64,000 nucleotides of DNA, from contig CP128433.1 of assembly GCA_032615215.1 (NCBI GenBank), positions 2,873,501-2,937,500 of the forward strand. The letters are read 5' to 3'. The DNA comes from Microbulbifer sp. MKSA007 (GTDB lineage: Bacteria > Pseudomonadota > Gammaproteobacteria > Pseudomonadales > Cellvibrionaceae). A program made the translations under genes and the position numbers. Shown one piece after another: positions 35,898 through 44,362 of the stretch. The notes under the pieces are model-generated. The model saw nothing but the letters and a program-made list of their open reading frames with translations, did no database searches and had not been told where the DNA came from. Each line of letters begins with the position of its first letter. Position 1 is the stretch's first letter.

Positions 35898-36394
35898 ATG
35901 GCATATCAAATCACAAAAACATTTAAGTTAGACATGGGCCATCGAACATGGAATCAGGACATGCGCAAAGGACGCGGCAAAGAGTTCTACTCTGATGATA
36001 TGCCGTATCCTTATAACAAATGCGCAAATCTACATGGCCACTCATTGTTAGTTTCAGTGACCTTATCTAGTGAAACAGTAGATCGCCAGAACTTTGTCAT
36101 GGATACAGACCTGTTTAAGGCACCTTTTCAAAAGATTATTGATCAAATGGATCATTCATTTATTGTTGATAAAAATGACCCACTATACCCAGACATAAAA
36201 AAATTGTGGAGAAGGACAACTTAAGATTATATGTTGTCGACTTTTCCCCTAGCTTTGAGGCTTTGGCCAAATACTTTTATGGGTGTATGAAGGATATTAT
36301 TGGCAAAACTGAACACGCGGGAGAAATTGAAGTACGCGAGGTAACAGTTACTGGTGAGCATATGACGGTAGAAGCAAGATACGGTATTAGTTAA
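35898..36394 (+). CDS. 6-pyruvoyl tetrahydropterin synthase / QueD family (frameshifted as assembled)
   Basis: Known PTPS/QueD enzymes act on dihydroneopterin triphosphate, the FolE product. The zinc ligands are visible: His in DMGHRTW and two in CANLHGHSLL, whose Cys is catalytic. A Glu near the end (VREVTVTGEHM) is also conserved. The frame stops after KKLWRRTT; adding one A to the seven-base run at 36197-36203 continues into KIVEKDNLRLYVVDFSPS and gives about 165 residues. An IS element separates it from folE. Whether it serves queuosine or tetrahydropterin synthesis cannot be told from the sequence. Confidence 0.8.
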
Positions 36395-36783
36395 AATTTT
36401 TGGAATTTCATAGCGCCCCTGCTATTTCTATAGACACAGAAATACCAGTCACTGCAATGATACTTTAACCCACCCTCTAAAGGGGCCGAAACATACACCA
36501 AAGATACAAACCAATATCCGAATCAATCCTACCATTTCGGTAGCTCCAGTATCCGAGCCAACACTTCCGGAAGGGAGAATTTGAGGCAATACATCTCCCC
36601 TATCACCATAACTTTAATTCCGACCTTTATTGGACGACCAGAGGTTCTAAGCAGCACCTCCATGCCTGTACACCCAAAAGCACAGAAAAAAGAATCAAGC
36701 CTACCCCCTCAATGGCCAATGTATGCCATACGCTCATTTAACTACCCTAAACTAGAAATGAAATAAACCGACCAAGGAAGAAT

Positions 36784-36847
36784 AAAAAAAACCGGCTTGG
36801 GGGCCGGTTCAAGAAAGGATGGTTGCTGCATGAAAACCAAAGCAGCT
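36784..36847 (-). ncRNA. Candidate SOS-controlled small RNA, about 64 nt
   Basis: On the minus strand a near-consensus promoter (TTGACA, 18 bases, TAATAT) is followed by about 40 bases and then an intrinsic terminator: AACCGGC/GCCGGTT with a TTGGGG-complement loop (36790-36809) and eight T (36784-36791). Two LexA boxes cover the promoter. A transcript from about 36847 to 36784 is predicted. It holds an ATG that would read into the terminator, so a coding role is unlikely. Expression is inferred. Confidence 0.5.
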
Positions 36848-36853
36848 GTGAAT

Positions 36854-36883
36854 ATATTACCCCTCATACTAGAGAGCTGTCAA
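36854..36883 (-). promoter_or_regulatory. Strong sigma70 promoter under LexA boxes
   Basis: The -35 element TTGACA is at 36883-36878 and the -10 element TAATAT at 36859-36854 (minus strand), spacer 18. The -35 lies inside LexA box 1, so LexA would block polymerase. Confidence 0.6.
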
Positions 36884-36908
36884 TATATACAGCTGTATGA
36901 ATATACAG
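36877..36908. promoter_or_regulatory. Two abutting LexA (SOS) boxes
   Basis: CTGTCAATATATACAG (36877-36892) and CTGTATGAATATACAG (36893-36908) both match CTGT-N8-ACAG with AT-rich centres, the gammaproteobacterial LexA consensus, and follow each other without a gap. Paired boxes are typical of tightly repressed SOS promoters. Confidence 0.75.
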
Positions 36909-37545
36909 CATTGGATGACATGCACGCCAATTTGAGAATCAGGCTTTGAAGCATTTAGTTTCGAGCGTTTCCGTTCTTTTGATGGTTGCTTAAAGAGGGG
37001 CATATCACTTCCCTAATTGAGTACTCAAGTTTAGCCAAGATCCTAGCAAATCTATATTTCTACAACGACATGTGTGTGTTGGTTTCAATTAAAAGAGATC
37101 GGTCCACTCAACACAACGCTTAAGCTCGATTGGCTTAGGGAGAGAATAGCGCACCCGAATAGCAGCGCTACCGAGCCAGTCATTCCAGAGTACTATTGTT
37201 CAATAATCCAGCAATGTTAAAAGTGGCACTCAGGTAAGCAATGGGATTAAGCTGCTCATAATACAAGAAAACTCTCGCATTCATCGCTGTCGCCAATGCG
37301 TATAAATTAGATACAAATTGCAGGTATAATCACCACCCAATATACCCTTTAGTACCTTAATTCAATTAGCTCGCTCCAGCTGGTTATACTCAACTAAAGC
37401 GAAGGTGGTTACTCAAAAGTTCCAATACACACTTGCTCCAAAAACCCATCTAAGTTTTTTGAGGTAATCACCAAGAACAAAAAGTGATCGACCGCAAGAT
37501 ACACAGGCCCCAGCTTTTATGAAAAACTTACAAAAAAAGATTCCA
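36909..37545. other. Intergenic, LexA boxes to ridA-like gene
   Basis: No supported gene in either direction; it holds the promoter of the RidA-like gene by position. The stretch 36395-36783, on the other side of the small RNA, is likewise without a supported gene. Confidence 0.4.
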
Positions 37546-38010
37546 ATGAAGATAAAGACATCACCTATAAACGCATTAATTTCTGCACTTTTCACTATTA
37601 CGCTTTCCAGCTTCAGCCATGCAAAGGAGGCTGAGCAGGTTGAATTTCTGAACCCAACAGGATCAGCCTCTAAGCTACCGTTTTCAGAGGCTGTAAAAGT
37701 TGGCAACCAGCTATTTCTATCTGGCCAAATAGGGCTTTCACCGGAGACTAAGCGGTTAGCCCAAGGGGGATTCGCTGCGGAGACCAAACAGACTCTAGAC
37801 AACATAAAGCAAACTCTAGAGCGCTACGACTACGAAATGAAAGATGTCGTTAAATGCATGGTCATTTTAACAGATATCAAGAATTTCCCTGAATTCAACA
37901 ACATCTACCAGAAAGCTTTTGCCTCCCCCTACCCTGCAAGGACTACCTTTGCAGTGGAGTCCCTAGCGCTGGACGCCCAAATTGAAATTGAGTGCATCGC
38001 TGCCAAGTAG
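37546..38010 (+). CDS. RidA family protein with signal peptide
   Basis: RidA proteins deaminate reactive enamine/imine intermediates, normally in the cytoplasm. This one begins with a signal peptide (MKIKTSPINALISALFTITL, cleavage probably after SHA), followed by a complete RidA domain: NQLFLSGQIGL, TKQTLDNIKQTLERY, VVKCMVILTD and a C-terminal YPARTTFAVESLALDAQIEI with the conserved Arg and Glu. I chose the ATG at 37546; another ATG lies at 37519. The exported location is the unusual point. Confidence 0.82.
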   Translation: MKIKTSPINALISALFTITLSSFSHAKEAEQVEFLNPTGSASKLPFSEAVKVGNQLFLSGQIGLSPETKRLAQGGFAAETKQTLDNIKQTLERYDYEMKDVVKCMVILTDIKNFPEFNNIYQKAFASPYPARTTFAVESLALDAQIEIECIAAK

Positions 38011-38114
38011 CTATTAGTTGAGATCTGAGGTGGTAAAATCATCCACCTCGGATAGTTCGCGTTTAATTCCGAAGGTGTTTGAGGCAAGCCATATAGCGCC
38101 TTCATCAAGCCTGA

Positions 38115-38626
38115 TTAGCCACGCGTAAGCTCAATTGTTTCCAAAATTCTTTTAAAGCTCTCTGTTATCCTGGCCATATCTTCATTCGTGGAATTAACAA
38201 TAAGCCAATAAGCATCTTTCCTTCCAACAACAAGGCTCAACATTTGAACGGATTTATCCCCTTCACTAAACCATTCTACAGTCTTGTAGCTCACCTTTAA
38301 CCCTGACTTTGTTGTCAACTCCCCTTCATTTGAAGTTTTTACTTTTTTTGGCCCGAAGACTTCTGGAACTCCTTTAATATCATTCGCCAATATAGTTCAT
38401 GCTTCTGCCCTCCTCGCTCACGATCAGTAACAACCAGGTAGTCCAGCTCATCGCCATTCCAGCTCAGAAGAATTTCTTCATCAGGACTATAATCAGGCAC
38501 AACCTGAAAAGTTAGATCCATCTCTGAAGGTGGGTTAACTTTAATATACTCTGCAATTTTCAGCTCTTCCGCTTGAGACGCATAGGAAGTAATACAAAAC
38601 AATACAGCAATGAATATCCGCTTCAC
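38115..38626 (-). CDS. Small secreted hypothetical protein (frameshifted as assembled)
   Basis: GTG at 38626 opens a signal peptide (VKRIFIAVLFCITSYASQA). The frame stops after SSGQKK; adding one base to the seven-base run at 38343-38349 joins it to a frame ending at 38115, giving about 170 residues. The joined protein has no recognised catalytic motif; the C-terminal half (VQMLSLVVGRKDAYWLIVNS, then FKRILETIEL) resembles the PsbP/DUF1795-type fold loosely. Function unknown. Confidence 0.55.
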
Positions 38627-38804
38627 CAAATTTACCCTAAACAAATGTAAAACCACACCGTATATCTATGACAATACAGTTACCTTCTATGAGCTTAATT
38701 ATTAAAAATAAAGGAATCAACTTCTTTGCGCACGGAGCCACTCATTTGTGATTACATCATACATCCGTAACTCTGACACCCCCTCGCAAATGGTACGATA
38801 TAAA

Positions 38805-38836
38805 TATCACAGGGTCGCCTAAACGACCCTGTGATA
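38805..38836 (-). terminator. Hairpin after the YopT-like gene
   Basis: TATCACAGGGTCG pairs perfectly over 13 bp around CCTAAA, starting 28 bases after the stop. It has no strong T tract. Confidence 0.65.
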
Positions 38837-38863
38837 CCTCAGGAAATCAACAACCCGGCTTAC

Positions 38864-39559
38864 TTATCTAAAAGTTGAAATCATCCAGCTTCCACCAGCA
38901 GTGCCCATCGCCAGGTATATCAAAGCCAGCTGATGTAATTCGGCCTTAAAGCGGTTGTATCCGTTAAATACAAAGGAACCAAAATTGGGGTCAAAAAGTC
39001 TCCAGGTATTACCATTCTGTACTTGAATTGCAATTGCATGGCCGCTGTTGGGGCCCAGGAATCCTATCAATGCAAAGCCTTGATTAAGGCGGGCCATCCC
39101 CTGCCGTATCCATCGCAAAAATGTGGAAAAAGGCTCAAACGGGTTCAACTGATGCCCACGGGCGATACAGTGCTCGGTATACCCATCTGTCCGACAAATC
39201 GTCCTTAACCCTGACGATATACCCATCACATTTCCCTGGATCTGCTGCTGTGCGGAAATTGCCCTTTGCATTGTATAGATAGGCTGCCCAAAGGTGGTGG
39301 TCGACCCGCCAACAGCCCTTAAAAACATACCTGGAGCTGCTCTGTTGAGGGCGTTTCCAATTCCCGTATTATGGTAACGCTGTTGCAGTCCTGCCTGGAG
39401 GTGCATATTTATATGGCCGCCGGGTTGCAAGCCGAGTCTCACCCACATGTAGGATAATGCGTAACAAACTCCGCGCCTTACGTCATTGTGGACACCGGGT
39501 TGGATGTAATTTGCTTGATCCAATAGAAATTCTGTTTCTGTTAGTTTCGGATTGAACAT
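38864..39559 (-). CDS. YopT-like cysteine protease (C58 family candidate)
   Basis: A 231-residue protein with a candidate Cys-His-Asp triad: Cys32 in RRGVCYALSYMWVRL, His174 in SGHAIAIQVQN and Asp190 in RLFDPNFGSFVF. The 16-residue His-to-Asp distance, the LS after the Cys and the DPNxGxF motif are as in YopT and AvrPphB, effectors that cut Rho GTPases or host kinases. It has no Sec signal, and no type III or VI genes are visible nearby. The ATG follows GGGAG. I infer an effector or toxin; target and export route are unknown. Confidence 0.7.
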   Translation of the reverse strand: MFNPKLTETEFLLDQANYIQPGVHNDVRRGVCYALSYMWVRLGLQPGGHINMHLQAGLQQRYHNTGIGNALNRAAPGMFLRAVGGSTTTFGQPIYTMQRAISAQQQIQGNVMGISSGLRTICRTDGYTEHCIARGHQLNPFEPFSTFLRWIRQGMARLNQGFALIGFLGPNSGHAIAIQVQNGNTWRLFDPNFGSFVFNGYNRFKAELHQLALIYLAMGTAGGSWMISTFR

Positions 39560-39944
39560 GGAGGTCTCCCTATTCTTTAGAGATAGTGGACTTTTGCCTA
39601 TCCGCGGTATCGCGGCCCATGTTCTATTTTTCTCACCTACAGTTTTATCTCTATCAATTTTCTTGTGGCTCTTTTAGCTTTAAGACATTTTAAAAAGTAA
39701 ACCGGAATTTGATTACACTTAATTTCAATTAGCTTTTCAGGATGTTAAGGTCAAAATATGATACAAATTTCCATTTTAAACTGCGTTTGGATAAGTGCAG
39801 AAAGTAAATTTAGTTTAATCATATGCGTGTGCAAGTATTGCGCTGGTAATAACAAACCCATCAGAACAGTGAGCTATCAAATACCAGCGCTAATATATCT
39901 GTTGAGAAGGCTGCAGAATCTAAATTCAACCTTCCTATATGATA
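39560..39944. other. Intergenic, YopT-like gene to dipeptidase
   Basis: AT-rich, no gene supported. Confidence 0.4.
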
Positions 39945-41111
39945 TTAACTGGGAAGTTGAGTAAGGAAGAAATCTCTCAGGTTCTCACCCATTACTTTTC
40001 GGATCTCTTCTTCAGTAAACCCTTGCCGAAGCATTTCTGCGGTAAGCACGCCCAGTTCACTTACGTCAAATGCAACCTTTACACTGCCGTCATAATCTGA
40101 CCCCAATGCGACATGATCCACGCCCAGTGTATCAATGGCATAACGAATGGATTTAACAATGCTCTTGGGGCTTGTATCGCAGACAGCACCAGGCCAGAAA
40201 CCAATTCCAACCAAGCCTCCTTTACCCGCTATCTCCTTCATTAGCTCGTCACTGATATTCCGGCGTGAGTTACACGCCCCTTGAAGCCCGGTATGGGAAA
40301 CAATCACTGGGCGCTCGGCAATATCCAAAACTTCGCGGACGACCTGCTCGGAGGAGTGGGCGACGTCAATCACAATAGAGCGCCTTTCCATCTCCTGCAC
40401 TGCTTCCCGGCCAAATGCGCTCAAACCCTGCCCGCTTTCTCCATGCAGGGAGCCACCCAGCTCATTGTCAAAAAAGTGTTGCAACCCCATCACCCGGAAA
40501 CCAGCATCGTATAGGTGGCCGATGTTTTCGATCTTCCCTTCCAAAGGATGGGCACCTTCAGTGCCAAGGAGTGCAGCCAAAACCTCTTCGCCCTGCTTCC
40601 TTGCTGCAAGCACCTGTTGTAAATCTGCCGCACTTTTGACGATACGTATTTGGTCAGGCGCAGATTGCTGTAGCGCATTAACACGCTCTGCATGATAGAG
40701 CGCCCGTTCATACAAGCTGCCCCACGCCTTTACTGGCCACGCCTGAGCAATGGCCAATAAGGTTATATTATCGCCAGCTTTGCTGGAATTCTTTTGATAG
40801 TTCTGCCCCCGGGGAGACTTGGTAACTGATGTGAAGACCTGGATACCCAGGTTACCTTCTCGCGCCCGGGGAAGGTCCAGATGACCATAGTCGGCTCGCT
40901 TCCTCAAATCCCTGGCCCACAGGAAACTATCTGCGTGGAGATCACCTACCAATAGACTTTGGTGTAGTGCTTTAGCCTCAGGTGACAGCGCTGCAATTTT
41001 GCCAGGCTCTACTTTGTTCATCGACTTTTCAATAGCCGGAAGCAAAAGCCATTTCCAGCTGGCGAACAATATCACCACCATTGTTGTCAGAAGAATGAAC
41101 CACTTGCTCAT
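39945..41111 (-). CDS. Membrane dipeptidase, M19 family
   Basis: This 388-residue enzyme has an N-terminal membrane anchor (WFILLTTMVVILFASWKWLL) and a TIM-barrel amidohydrolase domain. Zinc ligands are seen in GDLHADSF (HxD), GTEGAHPLEG (bridging Glu), IDVAHSS and VSHTG, and the substrate-site segment is LGSDYDGSV. Family members cleave dipeptides, often with a D-residue at the C-side, so a role in peptidoglycan or peptide turnover at the periplasmic face is likely. It is divergent from the LEA14-like lipoprotein. Confidence 0.92.
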   Translation of the reverse strand: MSKWFILLTTMVVILFASWKWLLLPAIEKSMNKVEPGKIAALSPEAKALHQSLLVGDLHADSFLWARDLRKRADYGHLDLPRAREGNLGIQVFTSVTKSPRGQNYQKNSSKAGDNITLLAIAQAWPVKAWGSLYERALYHAERVNALQQSAPDQIRIVKSAADLQQVLAARKQGEEVLAALLGTEGAHPLEGKIENIGHLYDAGFRVMGLQHFFDNELGGSLHGESGQGLSAFGREAVQEMERRSIVIDVAHSSEQVVREVLDIAERPVIVSHTGLQGACNSRRNISDELMKEIAGKGGLVGIGFWPGAVCDTSPKSIVKSIRYAIDTLGVDHVALGSDYDGSVKVAFDVSELGVLTAEMLRQGFTEEEIRKVMGENLRDFFLTQLPS

Positions 41112-41313
41112 CTATTGTCTCCATTAGTAGAAATCCATGGGAAAGTTTGCACAGAGGCAACAACCTTCTTCGATCCATCAGGATCGCAGAATGAAGCAAT
41201 TCGAGGGGCTGCTCAATAAGCAAGCAAGAGAAATAAAACTGTGGTGGTCGTGGAATAAGCGCTGGGACACCAACCTCGTATTTATCAGAAGAGAGAAAAA
41301 TGAAGGACAAGCA

Positions 41314-41799
41314 GTGATCAAACTTTTACAACTGAACTTACTCGTATTATTCGCTCTATTCATGGGTGGTTGCGCCGCTTTATCGCCCAATTTTCAGCAG
41401 CCCGAGGTTGAGATTATTGGGCTGGAGCCGCTTCCTCCTGCCGTCGGCAGCGATCTGCGCTTCAGAATCCATTTGCGCATTTTCAACCCTAACAACCAAG
41501 AGCTACCCCTCTCCGGGATCTACTACAAGCTCAGTCTTGCCGGCCACAAAGTGATGACAGGAACCTCAAACAACTTATTGCCCATTGCCCCCTATGGCCA
41601 GGATGACATCTCGGTGGACGCAACTGCGAGCTGGATGGGGTCTCTATTCGCCGCCGCTGAATTAGCGAATAGAGGGCAGCAATCGGTACCCTATGAACTT
41701 CAGGCAAAAATTGGCCTGAGCAGGTCCATTGTGCCTTCCATTACAGTGCAGCGAAGTGGCGAAGTTCGACTGAATCAGAATCCGGGCCTCTACCACTAG
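41314..41799 (+). CDS. LEA14-like (WHy domain) lipoprotein
   Basis: I chose the GTG at 41314 because AAGGA lies six bases upstream; the frame is open to 41137 without a site. The 161-residue product has a lipobox (LFALFMGGC), followed by a single WHy/LEA-2 domain (EVEIIGLEPLPP, RFRIHLRIFNPNNQELPLSG, YYKLSLAGHKV). Such proteins are outer-membrane or periplasmic lipoproteins associated with stress tolerance; biochemical function is not known. Confidence 0.8.
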   Translation: MIKLLQLNLLVLFALFMGGCAALSPNFQQPEVEIIGLEPLPPAVGSDLRFRIHLRIFNPNNQELPLSGIYYKLSLAGHKVMTGTSNNLLPIAPYGQDDISVDATASWMGSLFAAAELANRGQQSVPYELQAKIGLSRSIVPSITVQRSGEVRLNQNPGLYH

Positions 41800-41829
41800 T
41801 CCAAGCCTACTCACTTTGGATATAGCGTT

Positions 41830-43539
41830 TTAATCTCCCCAGTCGCCGACCTTGTCGGCACCGGGGATCTGATACTCGAGATAGTCTTCAACAGTGAATG
41901 GCATCTCACTGATGACTGCGCGCACGCGCTCACCAATAGCCTGTGTCTCAGGGCGCGCATTGGCCAGCCCGGTATAGGGTATGCCTTTGCCGCTGGCTAC
42001 GTCTGGATATTTACGTTTGAATAAACGGTGGCGAGCCACCATATGATTGAACTGGCCCTGGGTGTAAATTAACGGCACCAACTGCGGGGACTCCTCCCGG
42101 GGGTCCATATATAAATCGTAATAAGCCTCCGGCATCCCCGACCCTGCCACCTCCCCCGCTCCCAGCCAATGCCTCTTATATCGCCCCTTTACTGTTGCCC
42201 CCAATTCCTTACCCGTATAAATAAATACATAATCCCGGCGGCCATGAGTATCGCCGTTTAGGAACAGAGCGGTCTGGTCGAGGCCATCAACGACGCGATC
42301 CGTGGGAATAGCATCAGTTGCTCCACCCAAGCGAGCGAAAGTCGTATACAGGTCAGTGATATGAATAATATCTCCTGCCGTTTGTCCCGCTTCGATAGTT
42401 CCTGGCCACCAGGCAAAAGCAGGTACGCGAACGCCGCCCTCAGTAAAATCCCCTTTGCCACCCCGATACAACATGGGCAGCATTCCCCACCCCGCCGGCG
42501 GACTGTGGACCATAGGACCGTTATCCGCCATTGCAACGAACAAGGTATTTTCAGCGAGCCCTAAGCTTTTCAATTCTTGCATCAGCACCCCGACAAAGTT
42601 ATCCATCGCCGGGAAGGCATCGGCAACCATCAGCCCGGCTACCGAGCGCTTGGGGTTATACATCGCCATGAAATTAAGGAGATTGGGCCAGTAGGCAACG
42701 AAAAACGGTTTCTTCTGCTCTGCACTGCGACGAATAAAGGCCAGCGTTCTCTGTTCTGCTTCTGGATCAAACTTGGCGAAGCACTCGTTGGATGTTCCGC
42801 ACCATTCCCTCCCGGGTTGTCCCTTTTTCCCTTCAATATTCATTACCCAGCCAGCGGGAATCAGACCAGGGCTGTCCAACTGATAGGGGTCAGGTGGATA
42901 GATTTCGGGGAACATGCCCAGCACCGCATTTGCTACATTTGCCTGGGGGTTAAACAGGGAGGTAATCTGGTTCATCGGAGTGAACAACGCCTCATCGAAC
43001 CCCTGATTGTGTAAATAACTCTCCTCGATATCTCCAAGGTGCCCCTTGCCGAAAAAGCCTGTCGTATAACCCGCTTGCGAAAGTACCTCGGCAATAGTGA
43101 CTTCTTCTGCGCGTAGACCAGAAAACTCATGGGGCATACCCACTTCACCCATGCCATAGCGCACCGGTAGCCGTCCGGTGAGCGCAGCAGCGCGGGTTGG
43201 TGTGCATGAGGGCTCAGAGTACATGCGGGTAAAGTTGATACCCTCTGAAGCCATCTGATTTAGATTTGGCGTTGAGTAGCCAAAGTTCTTTTGTAACGCA
43301 GGAAAGCCAACAGCTCCAAATGCAGTGTCATCCCACAGCAGGAATACGATATTCGGTGGCTGTCCATATTTCTGCCGCAACTGCTGTAAGCGTTGCTCAA
43401 GCTCCGCATCCTCTTGATCCCAACGTTCGCCGTTTTGCATCTTGAGAATATAAAACTCGGCATCGTGTACAACTTGCCCCTCGACATTGAGAGTGATGCA
43501 AAGCAGCCAGATCATAATCAGGTGGCTTTTGACGGACAT
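41830..43539 (-). CDS. Arylsulfatase, S1 family
   Basis: A 569-residue sulfatase with signal peptide (cleavage probably after NVEG or GQ). The formylglycine motif is SEPSCTPTRAAALTGR; the Cys must be oxidised by a maturation enzyme not visible here. Metal ligands: NIVFLLWDD near the start and MADNGPM later. It probably removes sulfate from a marine polysaccharide or aryl ester in the periplasm. The TonB receptor pair in this window could serve the same diet, but nothing links them directly. Confidence 0.9.
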   Translation of the reverse strand: MSVKSHLIMIWLLCITLNVEGQVVHDAEFYILKMQNGERWDQEDAELEQRLQQLRQKYGQPPNIVFLLWDDTAFGAVGFPALQKNFGYSTPNLNQMASEGINFTRMYSEPSCTPTRAAALTGRLPVRYGMGEVGMPHEFSGLRAEEVTIAEVLSQAGYTTGFFGKGHLGDIEESYLHNQGFDEALFTPMNQITSLFNPQANVANAVLGMFPEIYPPDPYQLDSPGLIPAGWVMNIEGKKGQPGREWCGTSNECFAKFDPEAEQRTLAFIRRSAEQKKPFFVAYWPNLLNFMAMYNPKRSVAGLMVADAFPAMDNFVGVLMQELKSLGLAENTLFVAMADNGPMVHSPPAGWGMLPMLYRGGKGDFTEGGVRVPAFAWWPGTIEAGQTAGDIIHITDLYTTFARLGGATDAIPTDRVVDGLDQTALFLNGDTHGRRDYVFIYTGKELGATVKGRYKRHWLGAGEVAGSGMPEAYYDLYMDPREESPQLVPLIYTQGQFNHMVARHRLFKRKYPDVASGKGIPYTGLANARPETQAIGERVRAVISEMPFTVEDYLEYQIPGADKVGDWGD

Positions 43540-43697
43540 GAGCTTCCTATAGATCGCAGAAAAGTATCTAACAATTTAGAGGAGCGCAGGGGCTTGGAAG
43601 AGGAAGAGCGAGTTTAAGCGGGGTAAAGAGCGCCTCGTTTTCCAGCAAATGCCAGAGTCGAGGCGCCAATTTCGTGAGAGAAGTAACTCCCCTCTAT

Positions 43698-44261
43698 CTA
43701 CTTATCCCGGCTGTCGGCCATAAGGGCCGGCCATGCGGCGCGCAAGTACATCACCATCGTCCACAAGGTGAGGCCGGCAGCGATATAGAGCAGCAGGTAT
43801 CCAATAGTTTCCATCACCGGAAACTCTCTAACATCGAAGGCAAGCAGAACAAGAATTGCTGCCATCTGTGCGGTGGTTTTGACTTTGCCTACATAGGAAA
43901 CGGCAACACTGCTGCGCTGCCCCAGCTCAGCCATCCACTCCCGCAACCCAGAGACCGCGATCTCTCGACAGATGATCACCGCCGCAGCAATCGCAAACAG
44001 CGGATTGTCATGCAGTCCCACCAGCAAGACCAATGCCGTAGCCACCATTAGCTTATCGGCAACCGGGTCCAGAAAGGCACCGAGGGCAGTACTCTGATTT
44101 AATTTTCTGGCGAGATAGCCATCAAGCCAATCGGTAATTGCGGCAACTGCAAAAATTGCAGCAGAAGCAATGTAACTCCACTTGTACGGCAAATAGAAAA
44201 CCAAAACAAAAAATGGGATCAAAGCAACACGTAGCAGTGTCAGTTGATTGGCGATTGTCAT
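43698..44261 (-). CDS. pgsA: CDP-diacylglycerol-glycerol-3-phosphate 3-phosphatidyltransferase
   Basis: PgsA makes phosphatidylglycerol phosphate at the inner membrane. The 187-residue product has four to five membrane helices and the CDP-alcohol phosphotransferase motif (DWLDGYLARKL, then GAFLDPVADK, with all four Asp). It lies 100 bases after uvrC in the conserved gacA-uvrC-pgsA order. Confidence 0.95.
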   Translation of the reverse strand: MTIANQLTLLRVALIPFFVLVFYLPYKWSYIASAAIFAVAAITDWLDGYLARKLNQSTALGAFLDPVADKLMVATALVLLVGLHDNPLFAIAAAVIICREIAVSGLREWMAELGQRSSVAVSYVGKVKTTAQMAAILVLLAFDVREFPVMETIGYLLLYIAAGLTLWTMVMYLRAAWPALMADSRDK

Positions 44262-44362
44262 ACTTTTCTCTATTCTTGCGGAGGGCGTACGTTATCAAGC
44301 CATCGCGCAAAATGAAACGCTTTGGAAAAAACTGGCCATTTAATCGCCAGCTCAATCCTGTT

